NCBI GenBank assembly: GCA_002104935.1
Contig: MCGT01000023.1
Span: 62,001-126,000 of the forward strand
Direction: 5' to 3'
DNA length: 64,000 bases
Source of the DNA: Hesseltinella vesiculosa
Taxonomy: Eukaryota > Mucoromycota > Mucoromycetes > Mucorales > Cunninghamellaceae
The notes under the pieces were generated by a model. The model was given only the letters and a program-made list of their open reading frames with translations. It had not been told where the DNA came from and made no database searches. Position numbers and translations under genes: made by a program. Below are positions 11,451 through 23,439 of the stretch, one piece after another. Every line of letters begins with the position of its first letter. Position 1 is the first letter of the stretch.

Positions 11451-14400
11451 ATGTCCTCCAGGGATGGAACAACGATAAAAGATCTGCCAAGCACACCATC
11501 CAACAGCGAGGCCATTACCAATGGCACTACTAAAAGAGCCGATCCTGTCAAGGCCCTGGACAGTTTATTAGATGACACTTTCCCAGTTCAAGTAAGTTTG
11601 ATCGTAGCCTGTCTTTTAGATAAGATTTTTTTTAGAAAAAAAGGGAATGAATGTTTTGCTATTCTTGTTGCCAGTGAATTCATAACCACTTCCCTGCTAC
11701 TATTGTAGAACGATACCTTATTACCGCCATCATTCGAACCTGACGAAGGAGACATCTTTGGCGACATTTCTTACGACGAAGTAGATGGTAAGATTCTCGC
11801 TTTGCATAGAGGCCCACCTGCCATGGCAAGTACTTGATATACTTTTGTTACTATAGATCGCATCTTGGCCTTTCAAGAAGATGAGTTTGTGCGCGAAGCT
11901 TTGGAAAAAGGAGTTGATTTGCGGGAGTATGCTCGTGAAATCGGCGAACAACGAGTGTCACTGCAAAGAAGCTTGGAAAAGAACTGTACGACTGTCATCA
12001 GAGCAAAAGAAGCGGGAAAAAGCGGGTATCTGACAGCTCACTTGGTTTATTTTTTATCACGTTTCTCCAACAGATCTTGATCATATGCAAACCTTTCTAG
12101 ACCTACACAATGAAATCAAGGTAGCGTTTGATCCCCACCCCTACCTCTTAACAGTAAGCATTAACGCACAGCACCAACCCTCTTTTTTTGTATCAGGCTT
12201 GTGATGAGGTGCTTGGAAGCATGGAGGAATTGCTGGATGTGTTTCAGGGTGATCTTGGCAACATCAGCGGCGAAATCCAAAGCCTTCAGGAACGGTCATC
12301 CCAGATGAACATTCGTTTACGCAACAGAAAAGTAATAGACACATGGATCGACACACGATTGACCTCCCGCTTTTTTTTTTTTTTTTTACGCACAGGTTGT
12401 GGAATCGAGGCTGACTCGCGTATTGCAAGGCATGGTGATCCCTCCCTATGTGATCAAGTGAGTCCAGATGCATGAGGAAACATGAAGAAAAAAAGTAAAA
12501 AATCCATTGACTATCCCTTTTATTAATCAATAGGAAAATATCAGAGGACGAAGTAGACGAGGTGTGGATGCAGTATGTTTTGGGGATCAACAAGCAAATG
12601 CGATTTGTAAAAGCCAACCAGCAAAAGCCGATTAAAGCCTTGCGGAATGTTGGCCCAGAAATGGAACGATTACGGCTGAAAGCAGCAGCCACGATTCGCG
12701 ATTTTTTTGTCAGCAGGATCCATGGTCTGTGCGTGCCCAACACCAATATCCAAATCATGCAACAGTCAGTGTTTCTCAAGTACAAAGATCTGCATTATTT
12801 TGTGCTCGAGCGCCACCACGACGCTGCCGAAGAAATCCAGCAAACCTACGTCAACTCCTTGCGCTGGTACTTCCACAACCATTTTGATCGCTATGCAAAA
12901 GGGCTGGCGAAATTACAGGTAAGAGAAGGGTAGAATGGTGAAATGAGTAATGAAGGGGGGCAACTAACAGTCACCTCCTCTTTTTTTTTCGAATACATGA
13001 CAGACGGTGACCGCAGATAAGACTGATCTCATTGGCGCAGAGGAGCATACACGCAAGGTAGGCGGGTTGTTCAGCAGCAGCAAAGTTGCGTTGAAGGACA
13101 AGATGAATATTTTTGCTCTGGGGGACCGGATCGACACATTGCGCATGCATGGCCAGGGCGTGATTTTGATTCATGTGGCCGAATCCAAGGATATGCGATA
13201 CCAGTTTGAGCAGCTCTTCCGCAGCCTGAACTTGACCTTGATCGACAATGCCAGCTCTGAATACCTGTTTATCTACGAATTCTTCTCCCGCGACAATGCC
13301 AAGGCCGACGACATTGCCAAATCCAACTTCCAGCAGATCTTTGAGCCGACCATCAAAGTCGCCAATGTAAAGTGGCAATAGGCAGGCATGCAGAGGTGAA
13401 AGAAATGGCCCTGACTTTGTTTTATGACTCTAGAATTTCACCAAGACCTATGTAGAAAACTGCTATGATGCAGTTGGCATCTTGCTTTGCATCCGAATCA
13501 ATACCCAGCTGGCTCTGGAGCTTCAGCGACGAAGGATTCCAACTCTGGAGGGCTACACCAATTCCACAAACATGCTGCTATGGCCACGGTTCCAAGCTCT
13601 GATGACCAGCCATATTGAGAGCCTGCGAAAGATGGCCAGTACCAAGGCAATGAACCTGGTGGTCAAGGATATCCACCCTCATTATGTAAGGCGATAAAAT
13701 AAGACCAGGATGAAACAGGATTCCGCTGCTCACGCTGTTTCTATGTATGGAACATGTAGGTGACACGACGTTATGCCGAATTTGCTGCATCCCTGCTGGT
13801 GTTGAATGATGGATACGACGATGCCATTTTGACAAACAGGTAAGAATCAATGCTGATGGTTGCTGCAGCCTGGAGAACTCATTTTTTGACTCTACTCACG
13901 CGTCACTAGTATCCACAAGCTGCGGCAAGAGTTTGAAGCTTTACTGTCTAGGATGGCCAGCGAATTCTCGGACCCGTTGCAAAAGCCAGCTTTTTTGATT
14001 AACAACTATGACCTGATCATCAGTGTCTTGGAGGTAAAGAGAGGGGGGGGGGGGGCAAAAGGAGGGGCAGGACGTGGGTGACTCACTCCTATTTTACTTT
14101 CTTTTTTCTAGGAAGCACAAAGTCGAACGGTGGAGACGGAATTGGAACATCTGCGACAGATATTGAATATGCACATTGGCTCGTTTGTTGTGGAGCAGTT
14201 GAAGCCGTTCTTTGGCACCATGATAGAATTTGTCGAAAATCACCTGGACGACCCGTCGGCGCAGGTGGATGAGCACCGGCTGGAGCAAATCTGTACCCAT
14301 TTTAACCAACAATGGCGATCGTCAATCTCTGCTATCAACGTCTCAGTCGTGCAGTACTTTTCCAACTTTAAAAACGGCACGGCTGTTTTACATGCTGTGC

Positions 14401-14528
14401 TTGGTCATCTTATCATGTGGTACACCAAATTTTTGACCATCATGGATGCCCACCCAATTCCAAATGTGCAACCTGTAGGAGTGCAAGCCGTCATGGTTGA
14501 TATCAAGAGGTTTCGAAGTACTTTTTGA
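11451..14528 (+). CDS. VPS52: Vacuolar protein sorting protein 52 (GARP/EARP tether subunit)
   Basis: Vps52 is a core subunit of the GARP complex tethering endosome-derived vesicles at the trans-Golgi. The start is the ATG at 11451, giving a Ser/Thr-rich N-terminus. Short exons at 11709-11787 and 11858-11990 encode the acidic and coiled-coil region typical of Sac2/Vps52. Larger exons follow at 12534-12918, 13003-13372 and 13434-13686, then at 13760, 13911 and 14112. The IPPYVI motif (about 12440) and the block around HVAESKDMRYQFEQLFRSL (13170-13230) match the family. About ten introns were inferred from GT-AG sites with continuous frame. The stop is at 14526-14528. The gene is convergent with the cyclin gene downstream. 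Confidence 0.92.
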
Positions 14529-14818
14529 AAAGGCATTGCCTCGACAAAATAAACTGGCTCTTTTATTTGTTTCCCAGTAGCGCAGCACACCTGATGCAAA
14601 AGATACATTTTATTTTAAATTTCATCCAAAGTGAGGTTTCATTATGTTACAAGAAATTGGTGAAAAGCATGATGAGAGCAGAGAGAACATGGGTAAAAAA
14701 AAAAAAAAAAAAAAAAACCAGTCAACAAAGGAGAGGAAGAATGTACAAAGGGGGAATACAGTTTGAGGGGAGTTCTATTCAAGCCAAGGATTGTCAGCTA
14801 TCTGTTTCGTTGGGTTAT

Positions 14819-16019
14819 TTAGCCTTGATCCGATGTCGATGGAGGGTGCAATGATGAAGGGGAGACGAAAGGAGGCGTTGGTAAAGTCTTTGGTTCAGGC
14901 TGGCGAGCGGAAACGCTTGACGAGAGCGTGGCAGCTTTGTGATTGGATCGAGGCGAGGTAGGGTGATCGCCAAAGGCTTGGGAGCTGGGCCGTTTGAACA
15001 ATCGGTGGTGGTCAGGGGTGGGAGAGGTGGAGGAGCCAAGACTGGATGAGAGGGCGGGAGCAGGGCTTGCTAGCGGGCCAGGGACCGACGGCATAGACGA
15101 CGGGGCTTGGCTGACGTGGTTCAAAGTGGTGGTGGCGGTTGGGGTCCTTGCCGGTTCGGGAGGATCACAGTCCATAGCATGGCTGGTGCCATTCACCAAG
15201 TGATTCTGGGAAGGTGGTACGGCGGCCTGCTGTCGTTGCCATTCTTGGTATTGCTTTTGCTCATCGTCGGTCAAGGTCACTGTATCCAAGGCATCCTGGT
15301 GTTCTTTCAATGAGTGCTGCAGCAGCTGATCGCCGTAATATTGGAACTCTTGCACCGTTACAAACAAGCTATAATTGTTCAGTTCCAAGAACTCCACTTC
15401 GAGCACATTCAATTCTGATACAGGGAGACCTCCGACCTAACCCCGTGAAAATTGAAAATAAAAAGCGACCGTCAAAAAAAAAAAAAAAAATCCATGTTCA
15501 TGACTGGTCCTCAGTTTTGGTCACATGGATGAGCCCGGTTTGTTAACATACCTTTGCATAACGAGTGTTGGTGAAAAAGACATCGGAAAAGAGTTTGCTG
15601 GCGACCATGACGCTGGTGATGATAAATCGGTGGATATTGTAGGAATCGATGCGTAAAGGGGCGGGGCGGGCAGGTAATTCGATCTTGGCCATGCGATCAA
15701 AGTATACCAAGACGGCTAAAAAGCATTCGTTGGCGCAGGGACAATACTTGAGGATCCGAGACAGGTAGGCCTGGATGGAGATGCTTGGGATGGATCGGGC
15801 ATGGAAACAAGTGTAGGAGCTGTGTGGTTTGTGGGCGGTGATGTCATAATTTTTTTCCGAGGCAGTCGATGAGCCGTTGATGTCATAGGGTTTGTTGTGG
15901 AGCGCATCATTAACGCTGATTACTTTTTCCAGTAGCGAGGTGATCAGTTTTATCGTGTCTTTTGTGGGATGAAGCGACAAATCAAAATGGACGGCTGGTG
16001 ACACGGTCTCCATCATCAC
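14819..16019 (-). CDS. Pho80-like (Pcl-type) cyclin
   Basis: Pho80-type cyclins bind a Pho85/CDK5-class kinase and set its substrate choice (phosphate response, polarity, glycogen). There are two exons, 16019-15552 and 15436-14819, joined by a GTATG/TTAG intron containing an A-run. The cyclin core spans exon 1: SISIQAYLSRILKYCPC, then LVYFDRM, then a SYNIHRFIITSVMVASK block, then FTNTRYAKV. It continues into exon 2 with GGLPVSELNVLEVEFL, the typical Pho80 signature. The C-terminus is a long Pro/Ser/Thr-rich tail of about 130 residues with several SP/TP sites, which may be phospho-regulated. Three consecutive ATGs sit at the start, so the exact start is uncertain by two codons. Confidence 0.88.
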
Positions 16020-16262
16020 AGTCGATTAGATGGTTGATAACAAAGGTGGGAAGGTTGGATGGGCTTTTTCTTAAATAGGAATGTAAGACGCAAAGGCAAC
16101 TAAAATTCAGAAAGAAAGAACAAAAAGCGTTCTAAAGGAAAGTGGATTGATCTCCCAAAAGGCGAAAAAAAAAAAAAAAAAAGGAAAAGGGAAAAACAAA
16201 AAAAACAAGACTCGAGTTTTTGCTCTCCGCATTTTTTTTCAAATGCTTGCTTTCCAGTATTT

Positions 16263-18162
16263 TTAGTAGGGACTGAATTTGTACAGATGAAGTTTGGACG
16301 ATGTGAGGCAGGCTACGATGTGTTGATTGGAAGGGAATAGGTTGTGCTTCATGTCAAAGATCCGGTCACCAATGGGAAACATGGCCTTGTCGGTGGCGCC
16401 GGTGCAGATACACATCTATGATCAAAGAATGAGCATTGGCCCACGTGTTGTGTCTGATCTCCTTTTGTTCCTCGAGGTGTTACATTTTTATGATTCAAAT
16501 CAGCAAACCCTACAAAATGCTGGTCATTGGCAGAAAACTGAAGCGTACGATGGGTCCACGTTGGGCTATAGGGCTGGCTAATGGTTTGGATTATTTCCAG
16601 CCCAAGGTCGTCGGACAGGTTGACCAAGACATGCTTGGTTGAGTTGTGCCTTTGGAGTGAAGCGAGCAGGGTCGAATTTTGATCCGTTTTCACCAAAGAA
16701 TAAGGTCGAAAATCTGTATGGAAAAGAAAAACATGAATGAGAATCCTTTGAAAATCGACCAGTGAGGCACTACCGTCTAAATGATCGAGCTGGAGTACGC
16801 GACATATAGGCTGCCCTTGATCGGACCATTGCCATCCATAGATCCTGTTCATATTGCTGTTGAGTAATAGCCGCCGGCCATTGACGATCAGGGGAACCAT
16901 GGAATGAATCGGCGAGCCCTTGGTCTTGGCTCGGTCATGTAGCTCGAAAAGCGGTTTGTTGGTGTATCGCTGGTCAAACACCATCGTGGTATCGTTTGCA
17001 AGTCCACAAAAAATCAACGGGGGTTCGGTATCAAATGCACAGCAAAATCCAGCCGACGGCAATGGTATACTGGAGATGGAAAGAAGACGTCAGACCTTGC
17101 CCGTTTCTCACTGGGCATTTACCTCTGACACACCGCTCTGGTCTTGATGGAGGTCAGCTTGAGAGTTTTGTCGTGGCTACAGGTCATGAGCCAGTCTCGT
17201 TGGCACTGGACATCATTGATAGCGCCAGCATGAATAGGTATAAAGGGCTGATGAGTGTCAGGTTCCAAGGAGATCCTGGTGACACCATGCGAGCTGCCCA
17301 TCCGTTTTGTCACGTACGCAGCACTTGTCGTTGAATCAAGGGCCATCCGTCGAAACGCTAGGCTCTAGAAGATGAGAAGAAGGCCAGTGAGCATAATGTC
17401 AAATCGTCCGGGTGTCCTGGCGAGCTTACATCTGTTGGTAGAGTGTCGGATCGAAAATGATGAAAGGTGTTTCTGTTCGGTCTATCAAAATCGGGTGAGT
17501 GGCACGGCACGGTGAATCAAGCAAGGAGGGAGTCATGCATACGAGTCAGAGGGATCAGAAGATGGTAAGGCTGGACTGGTATATCGCTGCAATTCCTTTT
17601 TCATCATAGCAACGGAGAGAAGGGTCTTTTCTAGGTTGTATTTTCGTTCATGGAGTAGTGATTTGGATTCCTGAATCTGCCGTCGAAGCTGCTCCACCAC
17701 AGCAGAGTCCTGTACTGCCAACTTGATGGGCGTGATCGCACGGATATTGTTTTCCTTGATGGTTTGCCTTGTTGACAGGAGAGAAAATCGAGGTTAATGT
17801 TGTGTCCTCTAAAACACTGAGAATGTGTCCCTTACTTGCAATGAGGACAGCGTGCTTTTGAACTTTTTGATTTATCGATCCAACGAAATATACATCTAGC
17901 AATATAAATGGAGGCTTGTTTAGTCTTTGATCAGCTTTCGGCTCGCGATCGGAGGTGTCATTGCTTACCGTCGGCCATAGAGATGGCCGCACTGAAGGGC
18001 TACCAAGCGATGCGGGCCGCTGGCGGTCCAGTTCTCAGAGCAAATCGAGCATTCCATGGATTCATCGTCGCTGGTATCGTTGTCATTCACATCAATTAGA
18101 CTTGACTTTCGCTTTACAGTTGTTCCCATGTCACACATGACTTGGAACGTATTCACAAGCAC
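16263..18162 (-). CDS. RFWD3-like RING finger / WD40 E3 ubiquitin ligase
   Basis: RFWD3 ubiquitinates RPA and RAD51 at stalled forks and in crosslink repair in animals. The first exon (to about 17975) encodes the first half of the RING: CSIC, a spacer with HRLVALQCGHLYG, then a splice to CIFRW and CPHC on the next exon (about 17898-17836). The spacing closely follows the human protein. A coiled-coil stretch follows (about 17545-17735), then WD40 repeats: DVQCQRDWLMTCSHDKTLKL (17150-17210), a second block at 16850-17060, and a C-terminal end at 16263-16415 (stop TAA at 16263-16265). About six introns are inferred. A second Met lies eight residues in and could be the true start. The fungal role is inferred. 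Confidence 0.82.
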
Positions 18163-18244
18163 ACAACAAAAGAAAGCAACGGGGAGCGGTTTTTTTTTTT
18201 TATTTTTTTTTCAATGGGCGACGCGAGGCTGATGGGCATTTTGA

Positions 18245-19472
18245 TCAGGTTGATGCGTAGAGAATGTCATAGTGGCCTGCAGGGAAAATTAAAAAAAAAA
18301 AAATGGATCAACTCATGACATTCAATTTATCGTTCTCGTCGTTTTTTTTTTTTTTTTGGAAGTACCAGGCCGGTAGAGCAAGCGGAAAGGAGGTCGATCG
18401 ATTTTGATGTCTTCGTCGGGCCAGAATTCATGCACAGCAGCATGGTCGTCTTGGCTGCCGTCCAGGTACACGACTTGCGTGGGCACGTTGAGGGCTTTGG
18501 AGAGAGCAATGATTTGAAGGTGGTCAGATTCGCGGCCAAAAGCTTCAACATGCATGGCACAGAACTCATCCATGGAGATCATCTCCGCGACCAGGAAGGG
18601 TTCATAGTCGTTGGCATGGAGTCGCAGGAAAGCAGAGGCCAGGAACCTCAGATGCATGACAATGGCGTTGCTGATTTCTTCTGATTGGAAATTCACAAGT
18701 AGCATGTCTGGATCGTCAGCGTATGAAGGGATACGTTCGAATTGCTCCAGTGTGACCTCGTAAAAGTCTTCGTAAGCTAGAGATTGGAAGCCTGCTCGTT
18801 CCAGCAGCTTTGGTGTTTCCTTCAGTCGGGCCAAGTCTGTTTGGTAGCGGATAGGGTCGTGTAAAAGGCTTTCAAACCAGGCAAACCCAAACGCTGCATG
18901 CCATAAGAAAAGAAGAGGAGGGGGATCAAAATGAACAACGTTAGCACGTGGCAGTAAAGTGGAACGACTAAAATGCGTTTTTGGTCTACCTCTGAAAAAA
19001 CAATTTCCTGTGAAGGTAGAGCAAAAATACGAGGGATAGGTATTAGTCATCCTGTTGTTGGGCTCCATGTCTCAAAAGCATGTTTACCATCGCCACGGCA
19101 TCGCCGTATTTTTGGATGTTGGCCTTTGAAATTCTTATAAAATATAAAGGCTGGGTAAGAGCGTTCCCATAGCAAGGTTGCGTAGACCCACAGTTCTGCA
19201 GCTTACTTTGATCTTCTTCAAGAATGGATCATTATCCTTGAATTCGTCCTCCAGTTTACTCACTGGCTCATCTTGGCAAACAAGAGGGATCTAGGTCATT
19301 GAAATGGAGCCGTTGTTGTCAATATGCACACCACCGTGGCGCCGTTCCTTTTTTATTGTCATTGCCTCTCATCCAACATTACCTTTTGAGCTTCTTCGTC
19401 TTTAATTTGTTGCTCAAACCGAAGAATTTGCTCATCAGTCAATTCAGGTTGTCCGTCTGTCATGGTGGTCAT
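18245..19472 (-). CDS. Otubain-type OTU deubiquitinase (peptidase C65)
   Basis: Otubains are cysteine proteases removing ubiquitin, with preference for K48 chains. The start is at 19472 (MTTMTDG; a second ATG at 19463). The catalytic block is assembled over three exons: RGDG ends one exon, NCFFR lies on an 18-nt microexon (18990-19007), and the next exon opens FGFAWFESLL. This reproduces the otubain signature with catalytic Asp and Cys. The large exon to about 18365 carries the helical fold and VYLDGSQDD. The last exon (ending TGA at 18245-18247) provides HYD with the catalytic His. All three catalytic residues are therefore present. Introns carry A/T runs, including a 14-nt T run next to the last donor. 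Confidence 0.9.
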
Positions 19473-20716
19473 GGGGAAAAGCTATGAGATGTTGAGGAAA
19501 AAAAAAAAAAAAGGGAAGAGGGGGAAAGTCAGGCAAAAGCTGGAGACTTTTAAACCCGCTCAATGCCTTTGGCAATCGTCTTGCATTGTCCAAATCATGG
19601 TTGGGGTCACAGCATTCTCTTTCTCTTTTTATCCAGTGGACAGAAACGTTGTCGATTTAAGCTTCGGCTAGGTTGACGAGGAAAACATCAACAATCCTAT
19701 TGCAACGGCACCGGCCGTTCTAAATTCAGCGCTTGGCCATGATCCGCGCCATGAAACTCATATGCACTGCCGAAAAGGTGTATATTTTCATCTCTCATCC
19801 ATTGATTGTGAAAGCTGGGTCTAATTGGGCCCGTTAAATTTTGGCGAGCCATTGAACTGGAGCCAGCTGCCTGTAGCCCAATCCCTTCGCACGACCCTTT
19901 TTTTCATGTGTTCCACCATGTGCCAAAAGCCTGGTCGATGCTAGGCAGTGTCGGAGCTGTCATTCATTGTTTCGCTTTTTCGTATTTTTTTTTTTTTTGG
20001 CTCAGAGAATGGAGGGTCCAATGCAGTTTGCTCAAGAATAGGATGGGTCATTCTAAGAAAATGACTTGATTTTTCAGCATCCATGCCTTTCATATGAACT
20101 CATTCCTATACAAAAGAGCGCATGGTTCCATTCACGCAAAAGGGCTATAAAATCATTTTCTTTTATTTAGAAATGCCAGAGGTTTCCTAGGTGAATTGGT
20201 TAAAATCAAGAGAGGGTTCGAAAATACAACTTTTCCTGATGGATGCCAAACTTTGTATACTGCCTTTGTGTGGTGGCGCAAGATAGTAGGTCATAGGATA
20301 AGCCTTACGTCGTCCAAGGTAGCAAGCTAGATGCTTCACCAGAAGCGAATGCCTGGCCATTTTGCTGGGATGATCCATCGAAATAGGTGGCTGTCGTTCA
20401 ATGTCACCTTACCCAAGGGTCCAAACTTTACTTATGTATTAGTTTTATGCAAAATTTGGCATACGGTGGATTCCCCTCTCTCGCTCCTCAGCATGTGCAA
20501 ATCACAGGCAAACTCTTTGGGTTGCTATGACGGAGAGGGGGGCGAGGTCAACTGGGCTGTGTGAAAAGACAGCGACAAACCCAGCCTTTACCATCGAGCT
20601 CTCCCCAGATTTAAGATAAAAAAAAGCCATTCACGGCAAAGCTGATAGCATGCATGTCAAACAGCTCTATCGTTTTCATTGTTAGTGATGAAATGTCGTC
20701 AAGGAATGCTTTATTT
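19473..20716. other. Intergenic, no gene seen
   Basis: This is about 1.2 kb upstream of otubain and downstream of the spartin-like gene. A T run lies at 19986-19998. A GGTTCGA string near 20214 is not part of a tRNA. No coding sequence is supported. Confidence 0.45.
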
Positions 20717-22459
20717 TTAAACGTGAACGAGGACCGGTTCCTTTGTGTCGCTAGTGGTATCCATACTTGTCAATTCTTTGACATCAAACATGACATGGCG
20801 CTCATCTTGGCCGTCAACACTCATGCTCAGCTGAGAATCGTCGGCATTCGATGGCATGTCTTGCGGATAAGGCTGGACCATGACGCGCCTAGAGATGCCT
20901 TGGTGGTCGAAGTAGACGAGGACGTCCTGGCCACGTTCCTCTCTATGTCTTCCCAATAGTTTTTCGGCGAGATAGCTAGCATCATGGCCATACTTTTGGC
21001 CGATGACATCAATCAAGCTGTCACGGGAGGCTGCATACACGGTGCCTGCGGCAATGACCGTGCCTTCCATGATCCGTCCGGCTGCTTGCACCGCGGCGTT
21101 GCCAAGCTGTGTCTGGGGGCTGGGTATATGGAAACTGCCACCACAAAATTCGTTGACGTGATCCGAGGTGGTGTTAAACAATTGGCCAAACCACCGAGCT
21201 GCTACTAAAATGAGCGAAAAAAAATTGAGTTTGCGTCCCATTCCAAAAGACGCAGCTTACAACCACCAGCCATGGTTGCCATTCCATAGAAAACGTCAAT
21301 GTAATAGCGCTCTTTGGATGACAGGACGATCTGGTTATTGGCTGGTTCAACGGTTTCTTGGACGGATTTGGTGCCACTGAACGAAAAAATAGATTAGCCT
21401 TTTATTGGGTGAGGACAACAAGCCATTTTTTATCCCCACTCACGTTTGAATATAATTGGCAATGGTATCACCAGCACGCACCAGGCCTCTTGCGATCCAA
21501 TCAGAACCCACATCCATGCATTTGCTGGTCTTGTAGATCAACCGCACCTTTCTCAGTTCCAGGCCATCCTAAAAAAAAAAAAAACGATTCAAAGAGCGAA
21601 AATGAATTGGTCTGCTGGGCATTTATCTCTTTGCTTTGGCTCTTACCTTGAATACATTATCGTCCATGGTGACTGGCAGTTTTTGTCCGTAGTAATTTTC
21701 GCGGGTGGTGATAAAGTCATCATCGTTGCTGACCTGCTCGCCCTCAGAATTGGCGTCGGGTGGATCCATATACACATTTTCAGCAATGACCTGGGTGATC
21801 TGACAGGAGGCAGGATCCATCATGGCCAAGGTATTGCGGATCTGGTGAGGGTTTTCATATTTGATAAAATAAGTAAGTACGTCTTCCAACGTGGCTAGTT
21901 CTTCCGGGTCTGAAGCACTAGCGTAAAAAAAAAATCAGATCTTCCGTTCTGGCAGCCACGGTTTCATAGGATACCTGCAGTCCAAGCACCAGGCTTTGCC
22001 ATCAGCAGCTGGGAGATGGAGGATGGTTTGGTCTTGGAGGTGTGCTTGGGATTGAGAGGGGATGGTGATGGTGAGGATAGACTCGTTGGCTTGTTTTGGT
22101 GAGGCTGCGCACGGAGCCTTGGACACGGGATGACAATGAAGAATCACAGACTCGTAAGTGGTGGCGTAGAATTCGACTGTGAATTGATCACCGACCCAGT
22201 TTTCCTTTGTATCAGATTGGACAGAGATGATACTGACATGGTGAACTGTACATAAAAGTGTTAAAGGAGACGGGTCAAAGTGGTGAATAAAATCCATGAT
22301 AAGTTTCTTTTGACAAGACAAAAAAAGGGGGGGCAACAAAAGGAGACTCCTCCCAAAAAAAAAAAGGTTATTTTTATTTGCCAGACCTAGAATTTCTTGG
22401 CTGGCTGGGATTAAAAAACGACCCTCCACGTGAAAATCAGATCGACCCAAAGCAATCAT
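20717..22459 (-). CDS. Senescence/spartin-associated domain protein
   Basis: Proteins with this domain (animal spartin, plant ERD7/senescence proteins) associate with lipid droplets and endosomes. The start is taken at the ATG at 22459; exon 1 is short and splices to FHHVSIISVQ near 22245. A central exon (21889-21650) starts EDVLTYFIKYENPHQI. It is followed by exons with SDWIARGLVRAGDTIANYIQ (about 21460-21560) and KERYYIDVFYGMATMAGG (about 21265-21375). The last exon (to 20717) has the family's glycine-rich helical hallmark: AAGRIMEGTVIAAGTVY, then SRDSLIDVIGQKYG. The C-terminal tail is acidic. Donor use after exon 1 (GTCTGG) is weak. The gene is divergent with the Sec7-PH gene. Confidence 0.75.
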
Positions 22460-23439
22460 GCTGGGTCCTTTCTTTGGCTCTGAAAATGGCAACATTAAAA
22501 AATAAAATCGTTGGTCTTTTGTCATCGGCTGTCTTTTTCTTGTCCACTACGCAAAGACGAGCCATTAAAAGGATCATGTCACGCTGGGCTGGTGAGGGTC
22601 AATGAAAGATCGATGGCGGCAAAAAAAGTGGGAGAAAGCTTCGAGCACGCTACGACGATGTCTTTTTGATAAAGCGTTCTATTCTCGAGAGAAAAAAGAA
22701 AAAAAAAGAGAACGTTACCATACCATGCGATACACTTTACCCCCATTGTTAAAGCACAAAAATAGAGCCAATGAGCGTGGCCACGCAGGAAAAAGGTGGC
22801 ACAAGGCTTCTTTTTAAGTGGCTGTACAACGACCAGCTTTTACCATCTCCTACGAATATAAAATTCCAGTTTGACGACGGTTTTGCTTCAGCTAAGCTTC
22901 AAAATTCAATTTTACAACCATGGCCTCGACAATGGTAAGAAAAAAAAAAGTGGTGAGAAAGGAATTCCCAAATGGGGAAGGCCCGATTGTGTCCGTCAGA
23001 GTGGCGTGACACAAAGAGTAGCAGGAGGGCAGCTGTCATTCTCCCTGAGGAAAATGATAGAGAGAACAAACCAGAAAAGAAAAATTAAACAGGAGAACCC
23101 ATTGCAAGGCACAGGCTTTTTCATAAGCCAGCCCAAAACCGACAGTCAGGCCGCAGCCCCTTTTTTTTAAGGGCGGGGCAGCTCTTTTTTTTTAATTCAA
23201 CTTTCCTTTGTTTAGCTTGAACAATGAAAGGTCTGAGCAAGTTCACCAAACAAAGTCCATTGAAATTAAACAAGGGTGACACGTGAAGGAATACCATAAC
23301 CTTTCCTTTCATTTAAACCCACCCCGTTACACAAATTCATAATATCCTCCATCTTGATTCTGTCTTTTTTTTTAATTCTTACCAACCCTTTTTTTCCTTT
23401 CTCCTTTCTTTTGTGATTGCCACGGTTGGGCTGCTCAGT
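22460..23439. promoter_or_regulatory. Divergent upstream region with possible 5' UTR exon of the Sec7-PH gene
   Basis: About 1 kb lies between two divergent genes. An ATG at 22921 followed by a good donor (ATG-GTAAGA, 22935) and an acceptor CTGCTCAG just before 23439 could form a first exon. However, the join at phase 0 leads to a stop near 23540, so I treat it as untranslated or unused. A/T runs are frequent. Confidence 0.35.

Noticed and set aside
20187..20260. tRNA-like GGTTCGA string near 20214
   Set aside because: No acceptor stem, D-arm or anticodon arm could be formed around it.
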